This document shows positions 15,370 to 23,129 of a stretch of 27,915 bases of DNA, in pieces (the first letter of the stretch is position 1; each line of letters opens with the position of its first letter). The stretch comes from Bacillota bacterium. GTDB taxonomy: Bacteria; Bacillota; UBA4882; UBA8346. Position numbers and translations under genes: made by a program. The notes under the pieces were generated by a model that had not been told where the DNA came from, ran no database searches, and saw only the letters and a program-made list of their open reading frames with translations. Location of the stretch: assembly GCA_023435225.1 (NCBI GenBank), contig JAEYRX010000074.1, positions 1 through 27,915 on the forward strand, in the 5' to 3' direction.

Positions 15370-15404
15370 TCTTCCTATTGTCTAATGCCTATTGCCTTTT
15401 GCCT
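15370..15404. repeat. Heptanucleotide tandem array
   Basis: Five consecutive heptamers: TCTTCCT, ATTGTCT, AATGCCT, ATTGCCT, TTTGCCT. The array ends 6 nt from the stop codon of the gene at 15411. Read on the minus strand the unit is AGGCAAT-like, similar to the array at 21341-21368. Confidence 0.7.
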
Positions 15405-15410
15405 GGTTTC

Positions 15411-16124
15411 TTACTCACTTTCAATTAATTCGGTCCCATCCCACGGACAGAACTTATAGGCTCCACTAAACAATTCTCCACATACCGGACAGTTTTTTGC
15501 TGGAACTAATGAAGAAAGAGGCAACCGCCATTTAAATTCCCGTTCTCCAACCATTAAGGTGAACTTTCCATCCTGGGTCGGTATGATAAAATCTTCTCCT
15601 AATTTGTTTTGAGATGGAAATAAGATAAAATAAAAATTCTTCCCAGCCTTCCCCATCATATCTTCAATCATAGGCTTAAATTTTTTTAAAAGCCCGGTTG
15701 CTCCGGAATTAATTGTTTCCTTTTCCAAAGGTAGATATGTATTACCTTTACTGTCAATAAGTTGAGCGCTGGAACGAATTTCAGCTTCAGTTTTATACTT
15801 AATTTTTTTAGGAGACTCATAATAGCTGTCAAGAACTGCCATTACCGTATAAGGACGAAAAACGCTTAAAAACAGATCAATATCTCCTTGAGAAGCTCCC
15901 TCGTTTTGAGCAAAAGCATTTTCCCAAAATTCCAGCGGAATCCATAAAACATAAGTCATTCGACCCGCTTCAGCCTCCATTTTTTGGGTTTCCAACATCA
16001 AAGCATCCAAATTAACCGGCTTAGTTTCAGCATAACCAGTGTTAAGCCGGAAGATAGATACTCCTAATAATAATAAAAAAATCACTAACAAGAAATGCCG
16101 GTTAGTCCTTGTCGACCTCTCCAT
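15411..16124 (-). CDS. Exported protein with C-terminal zinc ribbon
   Basis: This 237-residue protein has a Sec signal (hydrophobic 11-25, likely cleaved after TGYA near 32). The central part is mixed alpha/beta with no motif I recognise. The C-terminus (about 211-230) is a zinc-ribbon-like knuckle, CPVCGELFSGAYKFCPWDG: C-x2-C, then one Cys followed by CPWDG, where the fourth ligand is replaced, as often seen in ribbons ending CPxDG. ATG 16124 follows GAAGGGA. It is a single gene flanked by a terminator and the fragment at 16229-16387. Zinc ribbons are uncommon on exported proteins, so the tail may remain cytosolic if the signal is an anchor. Function unknown. Confidence 0.75.
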   Translation of the reverse strand: MERSTRTNRHFLLVIFLLLLGVSIFRLNTGYAETKPVNLDALMLETQKMEAEAGRMTYVLWIPLEFWENAFAQNEGASQGDIDLFLSVFRPYTVMAVLDSYYESPKKIKYKTEAEIRSSAQLIDSKGNTYLPLEKETINSGATGLLKKFKPMIEDMMGKAGKNFYFILFPSQNKLGEDFIIPTQDGKFTLMVGEREFKWRLPLSSLVPAKNCPVCGELFSGAYKFCPWDGTELIESE

Positions 16125-16228
16125 TTTTTCCCTTCTTTCACTATTAAAAAATGCTCTTATTAATAATTCGGGATTAAATATATATCACCTTTTTACCGGT
16201 TAAAACCGTCCGACTCCCGGATAGTTTG

Positions 16229-16387
16229 TTATTTTAGACTAAATACCACATTCATAGTAACGGTAATATCTTTTTCTTTGGTCGAAGTATTGTAGACTCC
16301 GTAATCGGATATTTCAGTCGAATAAGGTTCGGTTAATTCCCAAAATCGTAATCCCAACAATCCTATTCCGCATATGAATCCCCCCAA
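16229..16387 (-). pseudogene. Coding remnant, C-terminal fragment with probable frameshift
   Basis: The minus frame reads a protein-like stretch ending YGVYNTSTKEKDITVTMNVVF then SLK and TAA; the alternating hydrophobic pattern suggests a final beta-strand. There is no good start in this frame, only TTG 16387 without a ribosome site. In the neighbouring frame GGGGGG lies 6 nt before ATG 16375, which opens MRNRIVGITILGI, a signal-like start that stops after 19 codons. The two pieces together look like the start and end of an exported protein joined by deletion or frameshift. No family assigned. The rest of 16125-16559 is AT-rich with no gene seen. Confidence 0.35.
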
Positions 16388-16559
16388 TGTTACTCATTCA
16401 ATACATTAAATTGTATCACTTTTTATTTCTTTTATGACTAGTTAAAATAAGGGATTATTACATTTCAGCTGATATTTATTATTAAAATGCGCAAAATAAA
16501 CCATATAAACTATTATCCCATTATTGAGTAAACCTGTTACCAATTTAAGGAGCAAAAAC

Positions 16560-18224
16560 TTGAAACCTTTCTTCACCAACCGGTATCGGCATATTAAACG
16601 TTATCGCGAAATCATTAATATCCTAACTAAACATGGATTTGGCTATTTATTAGAACTTACCGGATTACGAAGAGCTCTAAAGATACCATGGCATAAGAGA
16701 AGCCCTCAAGAGCAAATAGGTAAACCGAAACGGCTGCGGATGGTTTTGGAAGAACTAGGTCCGACCTTTATTAAACTCGGCCAGATAATAAGCACCCGGC
16801 CTGATATTTTACCGGAAAATTATCTCAATGAATTGGAATACTTGCAGGATAAAGTGGCTCCGGTAGGTTTTGCTGAAATAAAACATATACTGGAAAGTGA
16901 ATTGGATCAACCGCTCCATCAGATCTTTTCTTATATAAGTGAAACTCCTATAGCTTCGGCCTCCATTGGTCAAGTCCATGAAGCTTTTTTTTTAAACGGA
17001 GAACATGTGGTTATAAAAGTACAACGCAGTGGTTTAAAAAAAGTAATCGAAACTGATTTGGAGATCTTGTATGATATAGCCGGCTTCTTAGAGTCCCGGA
17101 CCGAATGGGGTAAGATTTATAACCTGCAAAGCTTTGTCGACGAATTTGCCCGTTCAATCCGTGATGAGCTGGATTATCTTATTGAGGCCAAAAATGCCGA
17201 GCGTTTCCGGGATAACTTCAAAGATAATAATATGGTCCACTTTCCCAAAGTATATTGGGAATATACTACCGAACAAGTTATGGCTTTGGAATATGTTAGC
17301 GGTATAAAAATAACCCATCTAAGCGCGATCGATCAAATAGAACTGAACCGACAACAAATTGCGGAACGGCTGGCCAACGTCTTTTTTAAACAGATATTAA
17401 TTGATGGTTTTTTTCATGCCGATCCCCACCCCGGCAATATTGCCGTTAAAAACGATGGGATTATTATATTTATGGATTTCGGAATGGTTGGACGCCTTGA
17501 AGGGTGGATTATCGAAATTTTAGGCGCCTTTTTATTGGGAGTAATCCGTAAAGATACCGAAACTATTGCAAAAATTCTCAACGGCTTGGCTGCTGGGGCC
17601 AAAAAACCTAACCAACGCCATCTCAAACGGGATATTCATTATTTATTTGATAAATATTTGCACCGTCCCTTAAAAGAGATTAAAATCGGAGCCGCTTTCC
17701 GGGACTTAATGACAATGGCCTGGAAATACCAGCTGCAATTACCCCAGGAATTAGCTTTAATCGCCCGCTGCCTGATTCTTTTGGAAAATCTGGTGGAACG
17801 CCTGGCTCCCGAAAACAGTTTAATAGAGTTGGCTAAACCATTCAGTTCGAAATTACTCTTGGAACGCTTAGCCCCCAAAAATATAGGACGGGTCCTCTTG
17901 GGTTACTTTCTGGAAATTATTGACCTGGCCGGTAACCTACCCGGGAAGCTTAATAATATCCTCCGGTTATTAGCCGATGGTGAGTTTAAGATACTTCTTG
18001 AGCACCGGAACTTTGAGATTTTCATTTCCAAGTTGACCGTGATTGGTAACCGCCTTTCATTCAGTTTAATTATCGCCGCTACCATTATTGGTTCATCCTT
18101 AATTTCCTTAAAAACCCCCGAATCACTCTTCGGACATTTTCCAGTCGCCGAAGCCGGTTTTATCGCCGCCGTCCTCATGGGCCTTTGGCTATTGATAGCG
18201 ATAATAAAGTCGGGAAGGATATAA
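16560..18224 (+). CDS. UbiB/AarF (ABC1) family atypical kinase
   Basis: The ABC1/UbiB family supports quinone and isoprenoid lipid metabolism; members bind ATP and have ATPase activity, with protein-kinase activity inhibited by the KxGQ helix. Visible hallmarks are FIKLGQ (about residue 70), ASASIGQVHEA (the Ala-rich loop replacing the kinase Gly loop), VVIKVQR (ATP-site Lys), HADPHPGN (about 286) and FMDFGMVG (DFG equivalent, about 305). The C-terminus has two membrane helices, about 500-520 and 532-550, as in AarF/UbiB. Start TTG 16560 lies 7 nt after AAGGAG; TTG 16524 in the same frame lacks a ribosome site. No quinone-biosynthesis genes are in the window. A heptamer array begins at the base after its stop codon. 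Confidence 0.92.
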   Translation: MKPFFTNRYRHIKRYREIINILTKHGFGYLLELTGLRRALKIPWHKRSPQEQIGKPKRLRMVLEELGPTFIKLGQIISTRPDILPENYLNELEYLQDKVAPVGFAEIKHILESELDQPLHQIFSYISETPIASASIGQVHEAFFLNGEHVVIKVQRSGLKKVIETDLEILYDIAGFLESRTEWGKIYNLQSFVDEFARSIRDELDYLIEAKNAERFRDNFKDNNMVHFPKVYWEYTTEQVMALEYVSGIKITHLSAIDQIELNRQQIAERLANVFFKQILIDGFFHADPHPGNIAVKNDGIIIFMDFGMVGRLEGWIIEILGAFLLGVIRKDTETIAKILNGLAAGAKKPNQRHLKRDIHYLFDKYLHRPLKEIKIGAAFRDLMTMAWKYQLQLPQELALIARCLILLENLVERLAPENSLIELAKPFSSKLLLERLAPKNIGRVLLGYFLEIIDLAGNLPGKLNNILRLLADGEFKILLEHRNFEIFISKLTVIGNRLSFSLIIAATIIGSSLISLKTPESLFGHFPVAEAGFIAAVLMGLWLLIAIIKSGRI

Positions 18225-18249
18225 ATAGGCAACAGGGACTAGGGAACAG
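18225..18249. repeat. Heptanucleotide array immediately after a stop codon
   Basis: ATAGGCA, ACAGGGA, CTAGGGA, then ACAG begin at the first base after TAA 18222-18224 of the UbiB-like gene. The inverse pattern occurs at 18372-18406. Confidence 0.6.
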
Positions 18250-18371
18250 TTCCATGTAAAGATTATTCAGGATTGAAAAATAATTAATAAAAAACGTTTA
18301 GTTCATTCATTTTTTTGCTGGGAACCCAAATATTTGGCTTTAAAATAGTTAATTAACCGAAAACTATATAC

Positions 18372-18406
18372 TGTTGCCTCTTCCCTGTTCCCTATTCTCT
18401 GCTACT
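18372..18406. repeat. Heptanucleotide array overlapping a gene's 3' end
   Basis: TGTTGCC, TCTTCCC, TGTTCCC, TATTCTC, TGCTACT: five degenerate heptamers. The stop codon and last four codons of the pseudokinase gene (18392-18406) lie inside the array. In reverse complement it resembles 18225-18249, so the two face each other across the 167-nt convergent gap. Confidence 0.65.
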
Positions 18407-19702
18407 TAAACGTTTTCTTCCAACTATCTCCCACCCTTTGCCTTTCCGGTGGAGCGTCAATTCCTCACGACACCGGTTTTTTTGCCAAACGCCGTTTTGC
18501 CACTCCCATTCTCCAATATGGGTTTTTATTATTACTTGCTGAGAAACTTCCGGTTGTACTTTTAGATCTTCCACTTCAGCCAAAGGTTGTGATAATAACT
18601 CCATAGCCATTTTTATACGTTCTTGCTTCATTTGACTAAAATCCATTGTTATTCCGGAGTTGGTCTCATAACCCACTTCTTTTTGCGGGGAACCAGCCGC
18701 CTTCTGATAAAAGATTTTTACGGTTTGAATGGGTGAGGTCATCTCCTGACGATTTAGGGGGATGAATAAAACCAGCATTATTATTAACACTGCTCCTACC
18801 GCTACCGGCAGCCAAATTCTCTGCCTTATTCTTTTCCAACACAAGTTCCGAAAAATAACGGCTTGTTTTTTCCGGTAAGCAATTTCCGACTTTGAAACCA
18901 GTGACGGTTTTCGCTGTTCTAATAAAAAATGCCAGAAATTATCGACTTCAACGATAGTTGGTCTATCGGCAGGGTCCGGGCGCAATAAATCCATTATCAT
19001 TCCTGAAAGCAACGGACTTAACTCCGGAGTGTATATAAGCGGAGGGATAATTTCACCTTTGACAACTCCCTGATTGGGCCAGCCGTTTTGTAACAGATAT
19101 GGTATTTTACCGGTATAAGATAAATATAAAATTAATCCTAAATAATAAATATCGTTGGATATACAAAGTTCCGCCCCGCTAAATGTTTCCGGTGGCCGGC
19201 ATCCCATAAGCCCCGGTGGTAAATCAGTCTCCACCGGTGATAAGTTAGATAAGCCGCTTGGATCCGGCATCATAATTCCTTTATCACCCCGGTATAATCG
19301 ACCCCAATCAGGCCGTCCCACTATTAATCCGGAACGATGATATAAAAGATAGGCATTTATTAACGGAATCATTTGTGGAGTTATTTTAGTCAGCGAATGT
19401 TTCCCTCTTTTTAAAGCATCAAAATACCTTTGCCCGGTTATATTTTCCCAGCCCAACCAGAAACAATCCTGATAAAATACCGGCCCGATTACCTTTAATA
19501 CTCCGGACTCTAAAGACTTTGCCGCTATCTCAAGCCGGTTATTTCTTTCGGCAATGGCCCTTCGTAATGAACCGGCATTATTCCCCCGAAATCTCGTCGC
19601 CAACGGTTCAAAATGATAAATTTTATTGTCATCTCTTGACTTCGCCAATCGGAATAAAACCCCATCCTGTTTCTGCTCTTCAAAGAATACCCAATCGCTC
19701 AT
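18392..19702 (-). CDS. Membrane-anchored Ser/Thr-kinase-like protein (probable pseudokinase)
   Basis: This 436-residue protein has an N-terminal kinase-like domain (about 1-265), one membrane helix (293-313, WLPVAVGAVLIIMLVLFIPL) and an extracytoplasmic C-terminal domain. Kinase-fold marks are the APE-like PPETFSG, the subdomain IX motif DIYYLGLILYLSYTGKIPY (Asp-x4-LG) and LRPDPADRPT (subdomain XI). Catalytic elements are missing: the VAIK lysine region reads IYHFEPL, the HRD loop reads GLIVGRPDWGRLY, and DFG reads MPDPSG. So catalysis is unlikely. The outer domain (VKIFYQKAAG ... EELTLHRKGKGWEIVG) looks like an NTF2-like or DUF4878-type fold. The layout matches PknB-type receptor kinases. 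ATG 19702 has AAGGG 8 nt upstream. The last codons arise from a heptamer repeat. Ligand unknown. Confidence 0.78.
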   Translation of the reverse strand: MSDWVFFEEQKQDGVLFRLAKSRDDNKIYHFEPLATRFRGNNAGSLRRAIAERNNRLEIAAKSLESGVLKVIGPVFYQDCFWLGWENITGQRYFDALKRGKHSLTKITPQMIPLINAYLLYHRSGLIVGRPDWGRLYRGDKGIMMPDPSGLSNLSPVETDLPPGLMGCRPPETFSGAELCISNDIYYLGLILYLSYTGKIPYLLQNGWPNQGVVKGEIIPPLIYTPELSPLLSGMIMDLLRPDPADRPTIVEVDNFWHFLLEQRKPSLVSKSEIAYRKKQAVIFRNLCWKRIRQRIWLPVAVGAVLIIMLVLFIPLNRQEMTSPIQTVKIFYQKAAGSPQKEVGYETNSGITMDFSQMKQERIKMAMELLSQPLAEVEDLKVQPEVSQQVIIKTHIGEWEWQNGVWQKNRCREELTLHRKGKGWEIVGRKRLSSRE

Positions 19703-19764
19703 ATCTCCAACCCTTCTGACATTTTAATTAATCATAGTTATATATAGAATACCCAAAAATAAAA

Positions 19765-19800
19765 AAAACAGGCCGATATGGTCTGTTTTCTAGTCCTCTG
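19765..19800 (-). terminator. Rho-independent terminator downstream of azlCD
   Basis: On the minus strand AAAACAGACC, loop ATATC, GGCCTGTTTT and then an uninterrupted T-run (stem 19765-19789, one mismatch). It lies about 475 nt past the azlD stop, so the azl transcript probably crosses the family C element first. Confidence 0.65.
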
Positions 19801-19862
19801 TGTTCCCAGTGTCCTCTGTGGCAATATAATTTTTACCACGGAGAGCACAGAGAACACAGAGG
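19795..19862. repeat. CTCTGTG-type hairpin repeat
   Basis: CCTCTGTGTTC (19795-19805) and GAACACAGAGG (19852-19862) are perfect inverted arms. Inside, GTCCTCTGTGG and CCACGGAGAGCAC continue the pairing with few mismatches. Same family as 6453-6513. Confidence 0.65.
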
Positions 19863-19893
19863 AAATTCAAATTATCATAATCATTAATTAATT

Positions 19894-20262
19894 GAGAGAT
19901 TTTCATAATAAAGAAATTTGACATTTGAATACAATATATTGTATATAGAATGAAGTAAATTCCTTTTATAGAGTTTACATTCTTACTACCGAATGTAAAT
20001 AATTATAATTGATATTTACTTCATCCTATTACAGCTATAATAAGTTAAATTAAACTCATTATTAAACCCTTATGTTCGGCTTTTGGGGCATAAGGAAAAA
20101 ATAGAAATTTAATTTAACTTATCTAGTCACATCTAGGTTGTTCAGTATATGGTTGTTTACATCAATATCCTTAATAAACAAATTTTTGATTGATGTAAAC
20201 AACAAGCCTCGATAACATCTACTATTGCATTCAAAAATTAGTTATGGTAATTATAAAACTCC
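19894..20262. repeat. MITE-like element, family C, long copy with inserted palindromes
   Basis: Ends GAGAGATTTTCATAAT and AATTATAAAACTCCC form imperfect inverted repeats. Relative to the 115-bp copy at 15179-15293 it carries extra blocks: a nested palindrome (GAAGTAAAT ... ATTTACTTC around TTTACATTC/GAATGTAAA, about 19951-20025), a second palindrome (AAGTTAAATTAAA ... TTTAATTTAACTT around CCTTATG/CATAAGG, about 20042-20121), and a third (TTGTTTACATCAAT / ATTGATGTAAACAAC, about 20152-20203). The terminus runs to within 2 nt of the azlD stop. Confidence 0.65.
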
Positions 20263-20263
20263 C

Positions 20264-20569
20264 TTAATTAATATAAACTAATGCAAAAAATGTAACTGTA
20301 ATTGACAAAAGAACGGATAATATTATCCCGCCTTTAAACCAGGCGCAAATGCCCGCTGTAGTTACCCCTATTAATGCGGCAACCGGTTTACCCGGTGTCG
20401 CCTCAATTACGCCCGGAATAATTAATGCCCCTAAAGCAGTAAAAGGGATTGCCATTAAAAACCGGCGAAAAAATGGAGGTAACGGGCGTTCCGATAAAGT
20501 AACCAAAGGTATTATTCGCGGCAAATAAGTAACAATCATCATTCCCACTATAACCAACCAAACTTTTAT
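20264..20569 (-). CDS. azlD: Branched-chain amino-acid exporter small subunit AzlD
   Basis: AzlD is the small membrane partner of AzlC; together they export branched-chain amino acids and their toxic analogues. The protein reads WLVIVGMMIVTYLPRIIPLV, with the family signature VTYLPRxxPL, then three more hydrophobic segments; about 101 residues, as expected. The start is odd. No ATG, GTG or TTG is well placed, but ATA 20569 lies 7 nt after a GGGGGGG tract and overlaps the azlC TAA (ATAA where most azlCD pairs have ATGA). A longer reading from ATG 20647 would run deep into azlC and is unlikely. TTG 20554 is the other option but would cut the first helix and lacks a ribosome site. Family firm, start uncertain. 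Confidence 0.85.
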   Translation of the reverse strand: MKVWLVIVGMMIVTYLPRIIPLVTLSERPLPPFFRRFLMAIPFTALGALIIPGVIEATPGKPVAALIGVTTAGICAWFKGGIILSVLLSITVTFFALVYIN

Positions 20570-21267
20570 GACTGTTCCCCCCCATCTTCCCGGAATATAA
20601 TTGCTCCGATCAAAGCCATTATCACCATAGCAATAATCAGATTCCAACCGGACGGAAATATTTTTAAGGCAACTAAGATTGTATGTATTACTCCGGACCC
20701 AATGGTAAGTATAATAACCCGGACGGACTGTTTAAATTGAGGTATTAGGATAGCTACAAACATTGCATATAAAGTAATACCCATGCTTGCCTGGATCGAA
20801 GCAGGCAACGATGAACCGATCAAAAATCCCGCCATGGTTCCGCTAACCCAACCGCTATAGGAGATTAATTCCAATCCCAACATAAAATTAAGGTTCAGCT
20901 TTTCGGGCATTGTCGAAGCTACCGAAAAAGTTTCATCGGTGACACCAAAAGCAACCAAAGGCAGCCAATGATGCTTTTTCTTGGTTAAACGCGGGGCTAA
21001 AGAAGCGCTCATTAATAAATGACGGAAATTTAATAAAAAAGTAGCTAAAATTATCTCGCCTGCCGCCACTCCGGCCCAAAGCAAATTAATAGCCACAAAT
21101 TGGCTGGCCCCGGCAAATACTATGATTGAAAATGAAATAGTAGCCAAAAACGAGATATTTCCCGCTTTTGCCAATAATCCAAAAGCCATTGCCATCGGAA
21201 AGTATCCAATAAAAATAGGGACTCCGGTTCGAAGTCCGTCTTTAAATTTTAATTCATACTGTTCCAC
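20566..21267 (-). CDS. azlC: Branched-chain amino-acid permease AzlC
   Basis: AzlC is the large membrane subunit of the AzlCD exporter. The 233 residues show the family pattern: FKDGLRTGVPIFIGYFPMAMAFGLLAKAG at the N-terminus, FAGASQFVAINLL in the second helix, FRHLLMSASLAPRL and FGVTDETF, and about six to seven hydrophobic segments. GTG 21267 follows AAGGAG by 9 nt. A longer reading to 21321 would include the promoter and is rejected. It overlaps azlD and forms a two-gene operon. No Lrp or AzlB regulator is present in the window. Assignment is firm. Confidence 0.92.
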   Translation of the reverse strand: MEQYELKFKDGLRTGVPIFIGYFPMAMAFGLLAKAGNISFLATISFSIIVFAGASQFVAINLLWAGVAAGEIILATFLLNFRHLLMSASLAPRLTKKKHHWLPLVAFGVTDETFSVASTMPEKLNLNFMLGLELISYSGWVSGTMAGFLIGSSLPASIQASMGITLYAMFVAILIPQFKQSVRVIILTIGSGVIHTILVALKIFPSGWNLIIAMVIMALIGAIIFREDGGEQS

Positions 21268-21293
21268 TGATATGAACTCCTTAGTTTCTCTTA

Positions 21294-21321
21294 GGTATAT
21301 CTCCAACCAGTAAATGGTCAA
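21294..21321 (-). promoter_or_regulatory. Candidate promoter of azlCD
   Basis: On the minus strand TTGACC (21321-21316) and TATACC (21299-21294) are separated by 16 nt. This gives a short leader before AAGGAG and GTG 21267, supporting that start. Confidence 0.5.
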
Positions 21322-21340
21322 TTGTAAACTTCATCCTTTT

Positions 21341-21368
21341 ATGCCTAATGCCTAATGCCTAATGCCTA
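21341..21368. repeat. Perfect heptanucleotide array ATGCCTA x4
   Basis: Four identical copies of ATGCCTA, about 20 nt upstream of the azlCD -35 box. Minus-strand unit TAGGCAT resembles the degenerate arrays at 15370-15404 and 18225-18249. Confidence 0.85.
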
Positions 21369-21407
21369 CAATTATATATCAATTCCTTTTAATTTAAAAC
21401 ACAAAAA

Positions 21408-21428
21408 AATCGCCCCGCATGGGCGATT
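21408..21428 (-). terminator. Rho-independent terminator after the 425-residue gene
   Basis: On the minus strand AATCGCCC, loop ATGCG, GGGCGATT followed by six more T. It ends minus-strand transcription from the gene at 21807-23084 and insulates azlCD. Confidence 0.75.
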
Positions 21429-21435
21429 GGTTTCA

Positions 21436-21743
21436 AAATTTGGTGGGGAACATCAGGTTACCCAAAAAACTAATTTCATCATTCAACTAACAAATTCCTT
21501 TCCAGAAAAACCAAAACAACTAACTACTAACTACTAACTACTAACTACTAACTACTAACGATAACTAAAAACAGGAACTAACAATTAGAACTCAAGCACT
21601 TTCTTAGGAACAAATGGATCACGATTTGACTTTGAACTTCTTAAAACACATTCCTACTGGTTTGTTTAGGTTAAGCCAATGTTACTTCGAGATAAAACCA
21701 AAACAGGACTTCAAGTTCCAAGCTTTGACGTTCCCCACAATTT
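21436..21743. repeat. Inverted-repeat-bounded element of about 308 bp, family D
   Basis: AAATTTGGTGGGGAACATCA (21436-21455) and TGACGTTCCCCACAATTT (21726-21743) are inverted copies with a 2-nt gap and one mismatch. The inside holds the CTAACTA array and no complete ORF; a broken minus-strand frame next to the right arm looks weakly protein-like. It may be a MITE or decayed insertion sequence. Confidence 0.5.
21520..21561. repeat. Heptanucleotide array CTAACTA x5 plus a degenerate copy
   Basis: Five perfect copies of CTAACTA (21520-21554), then CTAACGA. It lies inside the family D element in the 485-nt gap between azlCD's promoter side and the gene at 21807. Confidence 0.85.
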
Positions 21744-21806
21744 AATTATAAACCCGATTCCCAAGATTGTAAAGACTTTATTTGTTTTTTATGTCATTAT
21801 CACCAA

Positions 21807-23084
21807 TTATCCCGGTACTTCTTTAAACGACGGCATTAAAATATTCCGATAGATGCCAAGTCTCTTTAATGCATTAAGCGCATAGATTATTATTGGAGTT
21901 GTATGAGCATCGGCTAATTGTCCCGATACAATATAATTAAATTTGGCTTCCAGATTAGCGCTATCCCAATATTCTTTACCATAGACATTTAGCAATAAAT
22001 AACCTTCATTCTCGTGAAAACTAAAATTTTTAATAATCAAGTCGAAATATTTGCCGCCCATATCAAAAGCATTGATGAAAAAGTCATTACTTTGGACTGA
22101 TTTTACAAAATTAGAGACTACCTCCTTCTTTTCGTAAGAGGGACTTGCATATAATGGGACTAAATCTTTTAAGGTGACACTGGTTTTAATCGGAAGTTCC
22201 TCATATCCGCTTAATTCATAAGGGTTTTGAGTGAACCCGGTTACTACATAGCCCAGGTAACTATAATTAATGAAAAAATACGTATTACCCTGTCTCGGTA
22301 CCTCAAAAATAACGATTAACGGTGGAAATATATTTTCATTTTTCCGGCGGTAAATGATTACCGGCATTTTGGTTAACCATGGAAGTTTAATGGTTGAAAA
22401 CGGACCGTATTCCCATTGATTTAAGATCACATGCCGTTTGATTTCAGTCAATAAAGTATTGACATATACTCCGTATTGCGGCTTTTCCGCTTCCGAAACC
22501 ATTTCAAACCTGGGTAAAGTTGGAGCTTCCGGATAAAGGTTAAAGTCGGCAACAGCCTCGGCAGGTTTCGGCAAATTAAAAACAACGGCGGGAAGTGTTT
22601 CATCGATAGAATAATAGAAAAATTCATCGATAATCATATTCCCCCGATCCTGATTAACCCTTCTAACGGGAAGAGAACGCGCCGGATCATACCAGATTGT
22701 TAAAGTATTTAAAGTTTTACCCGGAAAAGCGCTACCACTGATAACTTGATCTTGAGCCGGTTTTAATTTATTACTCGCTAGGAATTTTTTTAAATCTTTT
22801 TCCAAATTGTAGAGAGCGGCTTCTACCATTATAGTTTGCCTAGTTTGATAATAAATCTTTTTAAGAATATCGTATTCAAAACGCCGTTCTCTAGTATCAT
22901 TAACAATTTTAGCGTACCAGACCGTACTTAGCTGACCACCAAGTTCAGCCGCCGGGACTTTTAATTCCACCTGATAGGCAATACCTTGGCTGGTGGAGTA
23001 ATAGACATCATAAATGACTTCCGCATTCACCGTGTTGTTTGTCAATGATGTTGTTCTTAAAATGTAATGCACTGAGTTTGGCAT
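21807..23084 (-). CDS. Protein of unknown function, 425 residues
   Basis: I do not recognise this family. ATG 23084 follows GGGAGGAG by 6 nt, a strong start. There is no signal peptide, lipobox or membrane helix, so the protein appears cytoplasmic (or forespore/mother-cell, if spore-related). The N-terminal third is beta-rich (YDVYYSTSQGIAYQVELKVP), followed by a helical stretch (AALYNLEKDLKKFLASNK) and a long mixed alpha/beta region rich in aromatic residues. No Cys is present and no catalytic signature is obvious. It starts 45 nt after the SleB-like hydrolase and is followed by a terminator (21408-21428), so the two form an operon. A wall-lytic enzyme partner suggests a role in spore cortex or wall metabolism, but this is inference from position only. 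Confidence 0.8.
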   Translation of the reverse strand: MPNSVHYILRTTSLTNNTVNAEVIYDVYYSTSQGIAYQVELKVPAAELGGQLSTVWYAKIVNDTRERRFEYDILKKIYYQTRQTIMVEAALYNLEKDLKKFLASNKLKPAQDQVISGSAFPGKTLNTLTIWYDPARSLPVRRVNQDRGNMIIDEFFYYSIDETLPAVVFNLPKPAEAVADFNLYPEAPTLPRFEMVSEAEKPQYGVYVNTLLTEIKRHVILNQWEYGPFSTIKLPWLTKMPVIIYRRKNENIFPPLIVIFEVPRQGNTYFFINYSYLGYVVTGFTQNPYELSGYEELPIKTSVTLKDLVPLYASPSYEKKEVVSNFVKSVQSNDFFINAFDMGGKYFDLIIKNFSFHENEGYLLLNVYGKEYWDSANLEAKFNYIVSGQLADAHTTPIIIYALNALKRLGIYRNILMPSFKEVPG

Positions 23085-23129
23085 TTAATACTCCTCCCTT
23101 ATTTTTTAGAGTATTTAAGTTTATATGGA

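Noticed and set aside
21341..21561. CRISPR-like array
   Set aside because: The repeats are 7-bp head-to-tail units without spacers and without cas genes.
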